Shown: positions 35,460 to 45,137, numbered from the stretch's first letter. The stretch is 64,000 nucleotides of DNA from Massilia sp. IC2-477 (GCF_020707265.1 NZ_JAJFEQ010000010.1:62001-126000); one strand, 5' to 3'. Translations and numbers: made by a program. Notes: generated by a model from the letters alone, not told the origin.

Positions 35460-36656
35460 TTAAACGCGCTCGATGATGCCTGCCGCGCCCATGCCGGCGC
35501 CGACGCACATCGTCACCATGCCGTACTTCAGGTTGTTGCGGCGCAGTGCGTGCACGACGGTCGCGGCGCGGATGGCGCCGGTCGCGCCCAGCGGGTGGCC
35601 CAGCGCGATCGCGCCGCCCATCGGGTTGACCTTGCTGGTGTCCAGACCGAGGTCGCGGATCACGGCCAGCGCCTGTGCGGCGAAGGCTTCGTTCAGTTCG
35701 ATCCAGTCCAGCTGGTCCTGGCTGATGCCGGCCGCGGCCAGCGCTGCAGGGATGGCGACCTTCGGGCCGATGCCCATGATCTCCGGCGGCACGCCGCGCA
35801 CGGCGAACGAGGAGAACTTGGCCAGCGGGGTCAGGTTGTGCTCCTTCAGGATCTTCTCGCTGACGACGATCAGCGCACCGGCGCCGTCCGACATCTGCGA
35901 CGAGGTCGCGGCGGTCACGCTGCCCTTGGCGGCGAACACCGGCTTGAGCTTGGCCATCGATTCCATCGAGGCGTCGGCGCGCGGGCCTTCGTCCAGGTCC
36001 ACGGTGCGGCGCTTGACGGTGATTTCACCGGTGGCCAGGTTCGGGGTGCGGGTGACGATTTCGACCGGGGTGATCTCGTCCTTGAAGTAACCGGCCTGCT
36101 GGGCGGCGATGGCGCGGCGGTGCGATTCCAGGCCGAAGGCGTCCTGGTCTTCGCGCGACACCTTCCACTGCTCGGCGACCTTCTCGGCGGTCAGGCCCAT
36201 GCCGTAGGCCAGGCCCACGTTTTCGTCCTTGAACGTTTCCATGTTGATCGAAGGATGGTGGCCCATCATCGGGACCATCGACATCGATTCGACGCCGCCG
36301 GCGATCATCACGTCGGCTTCTCCCACGCGGATGCGGTCGGCCGCCATGGCCAGGGCGGTGATGCCCGAAGCGCAGTAGCGGTTGACGGTGACGCCGCCGA
36401 CGGTGTTCGGCAGGCCAGCCAGCACCACCGAGTTACGCGCCACGTTGAAGCCCTGCTCCGCTTCCGGGAACGAGCAGCCGACGATGGCGTCGACGATCAG
36501 GGCCGGATCCAGGTTCGGCACGGCCGCCATGGCGCCGCGGATGGCGTGCACCAGCAGGTCGTCTGGACGGGTCTTGTTGAAGAAGCCGCGCGGCGCCTTG
36601 CCGATCGGGGTGCGGGTCGCTGCGACGATGTATGCGTCTTGAAGTTGTTTGCTCAT
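35460..36656 (-). CDS. Acetyl-CoA C-acyltransferase (3-ketoacyl-CoA thiolase)
   Basis: A 398-residue thiolase. Active residues are the nucleophile Cys95 (NRYCASG), His354 (GHPLG) and Cys384 (CVGAGMG). It cleaves 3-ketoacyl-CoA to acetyl-CoA and a shortened acyl-CoA, the last step of the beta-oxidation turn. It lies 27 nt downstream of the FadB-like gene and should form a functional pair with it, analogous to fadBA. Length and motifs are complete. Confidence 0.93.
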   Translation of the reverse strand: MSKQLQDAYIVAATRTPIGKAPRGFFNKTRPDDLLVHAIRGAMAAVPNLDPALIVDAIVGCSFPEAEQGFNVARNSVVLAGLPNTVGGVTVNRYCASGITALAMAADRIRVGEADVMIAGGVESMSMVPMMGHHPSINMETFKDENVGLAYGMGLTAEKVAEQWKVSREDQDAFGLESHRRAIAAQQAGYFKDEITPVEIVTRTPNLATGEITVKRRTVDLDEGPRADASMESMAKLKPVFAAKGSVTAATSSQMSDGAGALIVVSEKILKEHNLTPLAKFSSFAVRGVPPEIMGIGPKVAIPAALAAAGISQDQLDWIELNEAFAAQALAVIRDLGLDTSKVNPMGGAIALGHPLGATGAIRAATVVHALRRNNLKYGMVTMCVGAGMGAAGIIERV

Positions 36657-36683
36657 GATTTGTCGTCCTGTTCTGTCGTCGCT

Positions 36684-39080
36684 TTAGTTGCGCACCGGCT
36701 TACCGTTTTGCATCATGCCCATGATGCGCTCCTGGGTCTTCGGATTGCCCAGCAACGCGATGAAGGCCTTGCGTTCCATGTCGAGCAGCCACTGCTCCGA
36801 CACGACGCTGCCCTGGTCGATGTCGCCGCCGGTCACGATCTCGGCGATGGTGTCGCCCAGGTGGTAGTCGTAGGCCGAGATGAAGCCGCCGTCACGCATG
36901 TTGACCAGCTGGCCGCGGATGGTCGCCCAGCCGTAGCGGCCGGTGACGGTCACCGGGCGGCGCGCCGGAGCGCGGTAGCCGGCGTCGAACATGGCGCGCG
37001 CGGTGGTCTTCGCCACGTGCAGCAGTTCGTACGGGTTGAAGACGATGATGTCGTCTTCCTTCAGGTAGCCCATGGCCTTCGCTTCCAGGGCCGACTTCGA
37101 CACCTGCGCGGTAGCCGCGTTGGTGAAGCCGGTCTTCAGGAATTGCAGGATGTCGTTGCCCTTGGCTTCGGTGAAGGCGCGCACTGCCGCTTCCTTCAGG
37201 CCGCCGCCGGCCGGCACCAGGCCGACGCCCACTTCCACCAGGCCGATGTAGGACTCGATCGAGGCCACGCGCTTGGAGGCGTGCAGCGCCATCTCGCAGC
37301 CGCCGCCCAGCGCCAGGCCTGCGACCGCAGCGACCACCGGGATGTTCGAGTACTTCATCTGCATGAACACGTCCTGCAGCTGGCGCACCATCGGCTCCAT
37401 CGCCTTGGCGCCGCCCATCATGAAGGCCGGCATGGCCGACTGCAGGTCGGCGCCGGCCGAGAAGGCGCCGCCTTCGGCCGCGTCGGTGTTCCAGATCACC
37501 AGGCCCTTGTAGCCCTTCTCCGCCTCGATCATGCCGCGCTGCAGGCCCTTCACCACGCCTTCGCCGATGACGTGCATCTTGGTCTTGAGCGAGATGACCA
37601 GCACTTCGTCATCCGAGTGCCACAGGCGCACCGAGTCGTCCTCGAACACGGTGGTGCCGGCAGTCTTCGGATCGATGGTGGTCGAGCCGACCACTGGTGC
37701 GCGGAACTGCTGGCGCTGGTACACCGGCAGATCCGACACCGGCACGTAGGCGTTCTTCGAGACCGAGTACGAACCTTCCGCGGTGTGCACGCCCTTCTCG
37801 GCCACCGGGCCTTCGAATATCCAGGCTGGCAGCGGTGCGTTGGTCAGGGCCTTGCCCGCGTCGATGTCTTCCTTCACCCACTGGGCGATCTGGGTCCAGC
37901 CGGCGGCCTGCCAGGTCTCGAACGGACCGACGCTCCAGCCGAAGCCCCAGCGCATCGCGAAGTCAACGTCGCGCGCGTTGTCGGCGATGGTGTCGAGGTG
38001 GAAGGCGATGTAGTGGAAGGCGTCGCGGAAGATCGCCCACAGGAACTGCGCCTGCGGGTTGGTCGATTCACGCATGGCCTTGAACTTCTTGACCGGGTCT
38101 TTTTCTTTCAGGATGCGGGCGACGATGTCGGCCGCCTTGGCGCCGCCTGCGACGTATTCGCCGGTGGCGAAATCGAGGCGCTGGATCTCCTTGCCGACCT
38201 TCTTGTAGAAGCCGGCGCCGGCCTTCTGGCCCAGGGCGCCCTTCTCGATCAGCTTCGACAGCACGTCAGGGGTCTTGTAGACGCTGAAGAACGGGTCGTC
38301 GGCCAGGTTGTCCTGCATGGTCTTGATGACGTGGCCCATGGTGTCCAGGCCCACGACGTCGGCGGTACGGAAGGTGCCCGACTTCGCGCGGCCCAGCTTG
38401 GCGCCGGTCAGGTCGTCGACCACGTCCACCGACAGGCCGAACTTCTCGGCTTCGTGGATGGTGGCCAGCATGCCGAAGATGCCGACACGGTTGGCGATGA
38501 AGTTCGGGGTGTCTTTGGCGCGCACCACGCCCTTGCCCAGGGTCGAGGTCAGGAAGGTCTCGAGCTGGTCGAGGATTGCCAAGCGGGTGCTGGTGGTCGG
38601 GATCAGTTCGACCAGGTGCATGTAGCGCGGCGGGTTGAAGAAGTGCACGCCGCAGAAGCGCGCCTTCAGTTCGTCGTCGAAGCCTTCGGCCAGCTTGTTG
38701 ATCGACAGGCCCGAGGTGTTGGAGGCGAAGATCGCGTTCTTGGCGATGTGCGGCGCGACCTTCTTGTACAGGTCATGCTTCCAGTCCATGCGCTCGGCGA
38801 TGGCTTCGATGATCAGGTCGCAGCCGGCCAGCACGTCGAGGTTGTCCTCGTAGTTGGCCACTTCGATCAGGGCCGCGTCATCCTTGTTGCCCAGCGGGGC
38901 CGGCGACAGTTTTTTCAGGCCTTCGATGGCCTTGAGGACGATGGCGTTCTTGGGGCCTTCCTTCGCAGGCAGGTCGAACAGCACGACCGGCACCTTGGCG
39001 TTCACGCAGTGCGCAGCGATCTGCGCGCCCATCACGCCGGCGCCCAGCACGGCGACTTTCTTCACGATGAAATTGGACAT
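36684..39080 (-). CDS. FadB-like 3-hydroxyacyl-CoA dehydrogenase / enoyl-CoA hydratase
   Basis: A 798-residue bifunctional enzyme. The dehydrogenase half comes first (NAD loop VLGAGVMG, 11-18; HFFNPP and later NRVG) and a crotonase half follows (about 480-700, AFSAGADLQ and LALGGGCEMALH). This is the reverse of E. coli FadB and fits the FadN/3HCDH-first class. It performs the middle two steps of beta-oxidation. AAGGAAAC precedes the ATG. A perfect hairpin lies just upstream. Confidence 0.92.
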   Translation of the reverse strand: MSNFIVKKVAVLGAGVMGAQIAAHCVNAKVPVVLFDLPAKEGPKNAIVLKAIEGLKKLSPAPLGNKDDAALIEVANYEDNLDVLAGCDLIIEAIAERMDWKHDLYKKVAPHIAKNAIFASNTSGLSINKLAEGFDDELKARFCGVHFFNPPRYMHLVELIPTTSTRLAILDQLETFLTSTLGKGVVRAKDTPNFIANRVGIFGMLATIHEAEKFGLSVDVVDDLTGAKLGRAKSGTFRTADVVGLDTMGHVIKTMQDNLADDPFFSVYKTPDVLSKLIEKGALGQKAGAGFYKKVGKEIQRLDFATGEYVAGGAKAADIVARILKEKDPVKKFKAMRESTNPQAQFLWAIFRDAFHYIAFHLDTIADNARDVDFAMRWGFGWSVGPFETWQAAGWTQIAQWVKEDIDAGKALTNAPLPAWIFEGPVAEKGVHTAEGSYSVSKNAYVPVSDLPVYQRQQFRAPVVGSTTIDPKTAGTTVFEDDSVRLWHSDDEVLVISLKTKMHVIGEGVVKGLQRGMIEAEKGYKGLVIWNTDAAEGGAFSAGADLQSAMPAFMMGGAKAMEPMVRQLQDVFMQMKYSNIPVVAAVAGLALGGGCEMALHASKRVASIESYIGLVEVGVGLVPAGGGLKEAAVRAFTEAKGNDILQFLKTGFTNAATAQVSKSALEAKAMGYLKEDDIIVFNPYELLHVAKTTARAMFDAGYRAPARRPVTVTGRYGWATIRGQLVNMRDGGFISAYDYHLGDTIAEIVTGGDIDQGSVVSEQWLLDMERKAFIALLGNPKTQERIMGMMQNGKPVRN

Positions 39081-39103
39081 TCTTGTTTCCTTAGGAATAA
39101 GTC

Positions 39104-39133
39104 ATGGCCCCCGCATTCGTCTGCGGGGGCCAT
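39104..39133 (-). repeat. Perfect 12-bp hairpin in the beta-oxidation operon
   Basis: ATGGCCCCCGCA-TTCGTC-TGCGGGGGCCAT lies between the acyl-CoA dehydrogenase stop and the FadB-like start. No U-tract follows on the transcribed strand. It may be a partial terminator or an RNA-processing site that sets relative expression. Confidence 0.6.
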
Positions 39134-39144
39134 GTGATGGAGTG

Positions 39145-40935
39145 TTAGAACAGGTCTGCGTCCATGGCCAGCAGGTTCGCCGAACCCGAACGTGCCTGGC
39201 GGATCAGCATCGCGGTTTCCGGGTACAGGCGGGCGAAGTAGAAGCGTGCGGTGTGCAGCTTCGCCTCGTAGAACTTGTCGCCGGAATCCTGCTTGGCCAG
39301 CGCGATCTTCGCCATCTGGGCGAAGAAGTAGCTGAACACCAGGTGGCCCACGACGCGCAGGTAAGGCACGGCGGCGGCGCCGACTTCGTCCTGGTTCTGG
39401 AAGGCCTTCATGCCGATTTCCATGGTCAGCTTGGTGACCTTTTCGCCGAGTTCGCCCAGCGGGGTCACGAATTCCGACATCGACTCGTCCAGGCCGTTCT
39501 CTTCGACGAAAGCCTTGATCTTCTCGCCGAAGGCGCGCAGCTTGGTGCCGTTGTCCATCAGGATCTTACGGCCCAGCAGGTCCAGCGACTGCACGGTGTT
39601 GGTGCCTTCGTAGATCATGTTGATGCGGGCGTCGCGCACGTACTGCTCCATGCCCCACTCGCTGATGTAGCCGTGGCCGCCGTACACCTGCATCGCTTCC
39701 GAGGTCGCGATCCAGCCGTTGTCGGTGATGAAGGCCTTGACGATCGGGGTCAGCAGCGCGACTTCGCCGGCGGCTTCCTTGCGCACCGCTTCGTCCGGGT
39801 GGTTCAGTTCACGGTCGATCTGCAGCGCGATGTACGAGGTCAGTGCGCGGCCGCCTTCGGCGAAGGCTTTCGCGGTCAGCAGCATGCGGCGCACGTCCGG
39901 GTGCACGATGATCGGGTCGGCCGGCTTGTCCGGCGCCTTCGGGCCCGACAGGCTGCGCATCTGGATGCGGTCTTTTGCGTACACCAGCGCGTTCTGGTAG
40001 GCGACTTCGGTCAGGCCCAGCGACTGCATGCCGACGCCCAGGCGGGCGGCGTTCATGAACACGAACATCGCCTGCAGGCCCTTGTGCGGCTGGCCGATCA
40101 GGGTGCCGATCGCGCCGTCCAGGTTCATCTGGCAGGTGGCGTTGCCGTGGATGCCCATCTTCTCTTCGATGGCGCCGCAGGCGATGCCGTTACGCTCGCC
40201 CAGCGAGCCGTCGGCGTTGACCTTGAATTTCGGGACCAGGAACAGCGAGATGCCCTTCGAGCCTTCCGGTGCGTCCGGCAGGCGCGCCAGCACCAGGTGG
40301 ACGATGTTCTCGGCCATGTCGTGTTCGCCGGCCGAGATGAAGATCTTGGAGCCGCTGATGCTGTAGGTGCCGTCGGCCTGTGGTTCGGCCTTGGTGCGCA
40401 GGAGGCCCAGGTCGGTGCCGCAGTGCGCTTCGGTCAGGCACATGGTGCCGGTCCATTCGCCCGAGACCAGCTTCGGCAGGAACAGCTTCTTCTGCTCGTC
40501 GGTGCCGTGCTCCTTCAGGCACTCGTAGGCGCCGTGCGACAGGCCCGGGTACATGGTCCATGCCTGGTTCGAGGAGTTCAGCATCTCGTAGAACGAGTTG
40601 TTGAGCGAAACCGGCAGGCCCTGGCCGCCGTATTCCGGATCGCATGCCAGCGCGGCCCAGCCGCCTTCGACATACTGTTTATACGCTTCTTTGAAACCCT
40701 TTGGAGTGGTCACGGCCTTGGTGGTCGCGTCGAAGTGGCAGCCTTCGCGGTCGCCCGAGTGGTTCAGCGGGAACAGCACTTCCTGCGTGAACTTCGCACC
40801 TTCTTCCAGCACCTGGTTGATGATGTCGGCGTCGATTTCCTGGTAGGCAGGCAGGTTCTTGAACTCTTCGCTGACATTGAGGAATTCGTGCAGAACGAAC
40901 TGCATATCCCGGATTGGCGCGACGTACTGACCCAT
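39145..40935 (-). CDS. Acyl-CoA dehydrogenase
   Basis: A 596-residue long-form acyl-CoA dehydrogenase (FadE5/DmdC-like length, with a C-terminal extension). FAD-binding segments MCLTEAHCGTDLG (about 165-177) and the QVYGGHGY region are seen. The catalytic base is Glu443 in IYEGTNTVQ. It oxidises acyl-CoA to enoyl-CoA and passes electrons to ETF. An AGGAG site precedes the ATG. It is the first enzyme gene after the TetR regulator (46 nt). Confidence 0.93.
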   Translation of the reverse strand: MGQYVAPIRDMQFVLHEFLNVSEEFKNLPAYQEIDADIINQVLEEGAKFTQEVLFPLNHSGDREGCHFDATTKAVTTPKGFKEAYKQYVEGGWAALACDPEYGGQGLPVSLNNSFYEMLNSSNQAWTMYPGLSHGAYECLKEHGTDEQKKLFLPKLVSGEWTGTMCLTEAHCGTDLGLLRTKAEPQADGTYSISGSKIFISAGEHDMAENIVHLVLARLPDAPEGSKGISLFLVPKFKVNADGSLGERNGIACGAIEEKMGIHGNATCQMNLDGAIGTLIGQPHKGLQAMFVFMNAARLGVGMQSLGLTEVAYQNALVYAKDRIQMRSLSGPKAPDKPADPIIVHPDVRRMLLTAKAFAEGGRALTSYIALQIDRELNHPDEAVRKEAAGEVALLTPIVKAFITDNGWIATSEAMQVYGGHGYISEWGMEQYVRDARINMIYEGTNTVQSLDLLGRKILMDNGTKLRAFGEKIKAFVEENGLDESMSEFVTPLGELGEKVTKLTMEIGMKAFQNQDEVGAAAVPYLRVVGHLVFSYFFAQMAKIALAKQDSGDKFYEAKLHTARFYFARLYPETAMLIRQARSGSANLLAMDADLF

Positions 40936-40981
40936 GGTTTTCTCCTGAACGAAGGTAAAAGTGTGTTTGACTGGCGGCGCG

Positions 40982-41587
40982 TTATTGGGCCGGCATGGAT
41001 GGATTGCGATAATTTTCGATCAGCCGCTCGAAACCGCGGCGGGCACGTTCGACCGCACCCGGCATGCGCAGGAAGCGGGCATCGTGGTGCAGGGCCAGGA
41101 TCAGCCCGTACATCTCGTACACCAGCTGGTCGGCGTCGGTGTCGGCACGCAGGTGGCCGACCTCGATCGCCTGGCGCGCGGCGCGCTGCAATGCGCCCTG
41201 CCAGGCCTGCACCATCTTGACCAGCTCCTCGCGGATCGGGCCCGGACGGTCGTCGTACTCGACGGCGCCGCTGATGTAGATGCAGCCGGACGCGATCTCG
41301 ACCGAGACGCGCGCCAGCCAGCGGTCGAACATCGACTGCAGGCGCGGCAGGCCGCGCGGCTCGCGTACGCTCGGGAAGAACACTTCCTGCTCGAAGCGGT
41401 GGTGATACAGCTTGACTACCTCGAGCTGCAGGTCTTCGCGCGAACCGAAGTGGGCGAACACGCCGGACTTGGACATGTTCATCCGGTCGGCCAGCAAACC
41501 GATGGTCAGGCCTTCCAGGCCATCGCGGCTCGACAGCTCGAGCGCCACGTCCAGGATCGCTGCCCGCGTGAGTTCGCCCTTGCGCAT
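40982..41587 (-). CDS. TetR-family regulator of the beta-oxidation operon
   Basis: A 201-residue TetR repressor. The helix-turn-helix is at about residues 25-47 (TIGLLADRMNMSKSGVFAHF). The C-terminal ligand domain probably senses acyl-CoA or a fatty acid, inferred from its place as first gene of the operon. No strong ribosome site is visible. The promoter TTGACA/AATAGT lies about 57-85 nt upstream. Confidence 0.87.
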   Translation of the reverse strand: MRKGELTRAAILDVALELSSRDGLEGLTIGLLADRMNMSKSGVFAHFGSREDLQLEVVKLYHHRFEQEVFFPSVREPRGLPRLQSMFDRWLARVSVEIASGCIYISGAVEYDDRPGPIREELVKMVQAWQGALQRAARQAIEVGHLRADTDADQLVYEMYGLILALHHDARFLRMPGAVERARRGFERLIENYRNPSMPAQ

Positions 41588-41907
41588 GAATTTTGCTGAA
41601 GTAGTAATGACAGCCCCTGAATCGAAAAAATCCGAACGCTCGTACTATTATCTACCAGAGTTGAAATGTCAAACGGGAACTTAGAGGCGAGATTCTATTG
41701 ATGCACGACAACGGTAGGCGGAGAAACCACCCACAGGACGTTCCTGCCCGATGGCGGGCAGGACAACGTTGTCGCAGACATAAAGGTAACCGATTTTCGG
41801 CCCGCGTGGCGCGGAGGCGGGCTGATTTGATTGCTGTCGGAGGAAGAAAAGATTGGCCGGGAGCGGGCCGGACCAGGCCTGCCGGGGCGGCAGGCCTATT
41901 GTGGGCT
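41588..41907. other. Gap between TetR and DUF1501 genes
   Basis: No gene is seen in these 320 bp. The right-to-left TetR promoter lies at 41644-41672, and the left part of the palindrome-rich region ending the DUF1501 gene occupies 41702-41907. Confidence 0.5.
41644..41672 (-). promoter_or_regulatory. Promoter of the TetR-beta-oxidation operon
   Basis: On the minus strand, TTGACA (complement of 41667-41672), a 17-bp spacer and AATAGT (complement of 41644-41649) form a good sigma-70 promoter. A short dyad CGAACGCTCG directly downstream (41634-41643) could be the TetR operator. Confidence 0.6.
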
Positions 41908-41915
41908 TCAGCCCA
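41702..41915. repeat. Palindrome-rich 3' region of the DUF1501 gene
   Basis: Non-coding apart from the gene end. It holds TCCTGCCCG-ATGG-CGGGCAGGA (41742-41763), a perfect palindrome GACAACGTTGTC (41762-41773), AGGCCTGCCG-GGG-CGGCAGGCCT (41875-41897) and TGGGCT-TC-AGCCCA (41902-41915), which spans the DUF1501 stop. These may terminate two opposing operons and belong to dispersed repeat families. Confidence 0.5.
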
Positions 41916-43287
41916 TGAACCCGAGGTTCTTGAGCGGGAAACGGCCCAGCTCGTTCTTGAACACCTGGTTCTCGAGCACTTCGACGTCGGCGCCCATCCA
42001 GTGGCCCAGGGTGGCGCCGTACTGCTGGTTGGAGAACTGGGGAATCCAGACTCCGCGGCCGGTCGCATCGCTGTTGCCGCCCAGGGTGAAGTCCGGGAAG
42101 GCGCCATACAGGCCGCCCAGCACCGCATTCCCGATGATCAGCTGGTGGTTGCCCCAGGCGTGGTCGGTGCCGCCGCTGGCCGGCTGCAGGGTGCGGCCGA
42201 AATCGGACATGGTGAAGCTGGTGACCATGTCGGCGGCGCCGATCTCGTTCAAGGCTTCCTGGAAGGCGCCCAGCGAGCGCGACACCTGGCGCAGCATCTC
42301 GAACTGCTGGTAGGCCTGGGTGCCGTGGGTGTCGAAACCGCCCTGCGAGACGAAGAACACCTGGCGGCCCGGTCCCTGCTGTGCGCGCATGCGGATCAGC
42401 TGGGCGACGGTCTTGAGTTGCTGCGCCAGGCCGTAGCCCGGGAACACCGTCGCCAGCGGAGTGGCCGCATTCGCCGCTTTCAGTTCCTGCGCCAGTCCGA
42501 TGCCGTCCAGCAGGGCCTTGTTGGCGGCGCCATCGACCGGATTGGCGCCCGGCGCATTCAGGATCTGCATCAGCGCCGCCTGCCGGGTGTCCGATTCGGA
42601 CTGCGGCCAGAAGTTCATGCCCAGCAGGTTGAGTTGTCCATTGGCCGGCAGCACGTTGCCATGAATGGTCGCGCCTTCCACGAACAGGCCATTGCCGCCG
42701 ACGGCGACCGCGCTCAGGCTGCCTTGCGTACCCAGTGCCTCGACCAGGCGCCCGCCCCAGCCGGTACCGCCCACGGACGGGGTGCCGGCCTGGTTCTGCA
42801 GGTTCTGGTCCGGGTGAGAGAACAGCTGGGCCGGCACGCCGACGCCGGACTGGTACTGTGCCTTGCTCAGGGGCTGGTGCAGGCTGCCCACGTTCAGCAG
42901 CGCCGCCACCTTGCCCTGCTGGTACAGGGCGTCGATCTCGGGCATGCCGTAGTGGAAGGCAAACGGCTGCTCGACCGGGTTGTCGACTGCCTTCAGGGTG
43001 CTGCTGCGGGTGCCCAGCAGGGTATTCACCCCCTGGGACAGGGCCAGTCCGCTGCTGCTGCGGATCGCCGTGTACTTGCCGTAGCGGCCAGGGTCGAGCG
43101 GCACGATCATGTTATTGCCATCGTTGCCGCCAAACAGGTAGACGCAGACCAGGGCCTTGTAGTCGGACACGGCAGCCTTGGCGCTGCGCGGCGCGCCCAG
43201 CAGACCGAGCGAGGACAAGGCGCCCAGCATGCCGACCTGTGCGCTCCTGCCGAGGAAGGCGCGGCGGGACATCGAATGTTTGCTCAT
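41908..43287 (-). CDS. Tat-exported DUF1501 protein
   Basis: A 459-residue DUF1501 protein. A twin-arginine leader SRRAFLGR (7-14) is followed by a hydrophobic stretch and the conserved VCVYLFGGNDGNNMIVPLD, GGFDTHGTQ and MSDFGRTL motifs. The family resembles alkaline-phosphatase-fold sulfatases but its activity is unknown. It is nearly always paired with a DUF1800 gene, as here (11 nt upstream). The ATG at 43287 has an AAGGAA site. Confidence 0.88.
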   Translation of the reverse strand: MSKHSMSRRAFLGRSAQVGMLGALSSLGLLGAPRSAKAAVSDYKALVCVYLFGGNDGNNMIVPLDPGRYGKYTAIRSSSGLALSQGVNTLLGTRSSTLKAVDNPVEQPFAFHYGMPEIDALYQQGKVAALLNVGSLHQPLSKAQYQSGVGVPAQLFSHPDQNLQNQAGTPSVGGTGWGGRLVEALGTQGSLSAVAVGGNGLFVEGATIHGNVLPANGQLNLLGMNFWPQSESDTRQAALMQILNAPGANPVDGAANKALLDGIGLAQELKAANAATPLATVFPGYGLAQQLKTVAQLIRMRAQQGPGRQVFFVSQGGFDTHGTQAYQQFEMLRQVSRSLGAFQEALNEIGAADMVTSFTMSDFGRTLQPASGGTDHAWGNHQLIIGNAVLGGLYGAFPDFTLGGNSDATGRGVWIPQFSNQQYGATLGHWMGADVEVLENQVFKNELGRFPLKNLGFMG

Positions 43288-43298
43288 GGTGTTTCCTT

Positions 43299-45137
43299 TC
43301 AATGCTGGACGGCGAAGTCGGCGGTGATCGCCGTCAGGTACAAGGCGGTGAGCGCACGCTGTTTCTTGTCCGTGGTGGCGGCGACGCTGGCGAGGATGGC
43401 CTGGCGGGTTGCCGGGCTCATGCGGCCGTGGAGCAGGGTCGCATCCACCAGGCTGACCAGCGCGGCGGGGTCGCCGGCGGCGTTCATGTAAGGACCGAGA
43501 TCGATCTTGATCATGCTGGCGAACTCGTCGTTCAGCAGGCGGTACACGAAGTTGGCGCGCGCCACGGCCAGCGCCGGGGTATAGACCTGGAACTCGGGGC
43601 CGAACTGCTCCGGATGCCCCGGCAGCGGCGTCAGCGGCGAGAAGAAGCTGAACACGGTCGGCGCATTCAGCAGCTGCTGGCCCAGCAGCGAAGTCTCCCA
43701 GAACAGGTTGGCGGGGTTCAGCACGTTGCCATTGGCGGCGCGCACCAGGCTGAGGATCTGCAGGATTGGATCTTTCAGCTTGCCGGACGGCGCACCGTCG
43801 TTGCGCGCGTCGGGATCCAGCAGGACTGCCGTGATCGTTGCCTTCATGTCGCCGCGTCCGGCCGGGCCGTTGGCGAATACGTCCGCGACCCGGGCGATGT
43901 AGGCCGGGCTCGGATTGCTGGTCACCAGCGCACGGATCAGGCGCGTTGCCACGAAGGGCGCGATGTTCGGGTGCTGGAACAGGTTCTGCATCGCCGCGTC
44001 GAAGTCCTGCTGCGCGCTCTGCCCTGCCGGCAGCGTCACGCCCTGGAGCAGCGTCTTGGCGCCCTTGTCGTGCATGCTGTCGAGCGGCTGCATCGGGCCG
44101 CTGAAGTTTTCAAAGTTGAGGCGGTTGGCCGGGCCGGCATAGGTCCAGCCGCTCAGTGCGCGGGCCAGCTCGCCGATGGTCTGCTGGTCATAGCTGGCCA
44201 CCGCTTCGCCGAAGCGGTCGCGCTGGATGCTGCCGTCCTGGTTGAGCATGACCGGGCCGATGGTGAACAGCTGCATGACTTCGCGCGCATAGTTCTCGTT
44301 CGGCGCCGGGAGTACGCTGTTGCCCATGTCCAGGTACTTGCCCATGGCGGGATTCAGCGACATCTCGCGCAGCAGGTTGTAGTAGTTGCCGAACGCATGA
44401 TTCTGCAGCGTGGTGAGCCAGGGCTGCATTTCGTTTGCATACGGATTCTTGTCTGCCGAAACCACGAAGATCTGCGACAGCGCGAAGATGATGCGCTGGC
44501 GCAGCTGGTCCTGGCCGCTGGCCATGTTCTTGAACCAGTTGGTGCGCAAGACGTTCAGGTCGCCCGTGACCGGCATCGGGCTGGGCGCCGTGCTGAACTG
44601 CTGGTCCAGCCAGGCGGCCTGCCCCATCTGCTTGTAGGCGGCAATCGCGGCCGGGGTCGGACCAAAGCTGGCCTGTTGCAGGAAGCGCGCGGCCGCCTGC
44701 GTCTGGGCGTCCGGCGCAGACTCCGGGATCGGCGTCGGCGTTGGGGTGGGCGTTGGCGTCGGGGTCGGATTGGGGGTCGGCGTGCCGGCAGTCGACACCA
44801 GGGTCAGGGCGACGCTGGCGCTGGCCTGCACCGGCGCCCACTGCGTGGTCTGCCCCCGGATGGTGATGACCGGATTCGGTGGCATGACCGCGGGCGCACG
44901 GTATTCGCCGTTCTGCGAGTTGACGGTGCCATAGGTCGCGTTGCCGCCTGCAACGCCGTTGACGCTGAAGTTCATCGACATGCCCTTGCCATCGACCTTG
45001 CCGCTCAGCCAAACGGTCTTGCCGAGCTGGACAACGCCATTCCTGGCGGTGGTGTCGATGGTGGCGGTCGCGGCCCAGGCTGGACTCGACAGTCCCAGCA
45101 CACAGGCCAGGGACAGTGCACGGAAGCGCTCGATCAT
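43299..45137 (-). CDS. Exported DUF1800 protein with proline/threonine linker
   Basis: A 612-residue protein. It has a signal peptide (cleavage near 23), an N-terminal immunoglobulin-like domain (about 25-115), a Pro-Thr repeat linker (about 118-137), then the DUF1800 domain (about 145-605). The latter has AARFLQQASFGPT, ENYAREVMQLFTIG and LARALSGWTY. Function is unknown; the pair with DUF1501 suggests a surface or envelope complex. GGAG precedes the ATG at 45137. Confidence 0.87.
   Translation of the reverse strand: MIERFRALSLACVLGLSSPAWAATATIDTTARNGVVQLGKTVWLSGKVDGKGMSMNFSVNGVAGGNATYGTVNSQNGEYRAPAVMPPNPVITIRGQTTQWAPVQASASVALTLVSTAGTPTPNPTPTPTPTPTPTPIPESAPDAQTQAAARFLQQASFGPTPAAIAAYKQMGQAAWLDQQFSTAPSPMPVTGDLNVLRTNWFKNMASGQDQLRQRIIFALSQIFVVSADKNPYANEMQPWLTTLQNHAFGNYYNLLREMSLNPAMGKYLDMGNSVLPAPNENYAREVMQLFTIGPVMLNQDGSIQRDRFGEAVASYDQQTIGELARALSGWTYAGPANRLNFENFSGPMQPLDSMHDKGAKTLLQGVTLPAGQSAQQDFDAAMQNLFQHPNIAPFVATRLIRALVTSNPSPAYIARVADVFANGPAGRGDMKATITAVLLDPDARNDGAPSGKLKDPILQILSLVRAANGNVLNPANLFWETSLLGQQLLNAPTVFSFFSPLTPLPGHPEQFGPEFQVYTPALAVARANFVYRLLNDEFASMIKIDLGPYMNAAGDPAALVSLVDATLLHGRMSPATRQAILASVAATTDKKQRALTALYLTAITADFAVQH

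Noticed and set aside
35550..39137. Plus-strand open frame of nearly 1200 codons opposite the beta-oxidation genes
   Set aside because: It is antisense to thiolase and FadB-like genes with all catalytic motifs; composition is an artefact of G/C third positions.
44730..44790. Microsatellite or CRISPR-like repeat
   Set aside because: The repeats encode the in-frame Pro-Thr linker of the DUF1800 protein and are not spaced by unique sequences.
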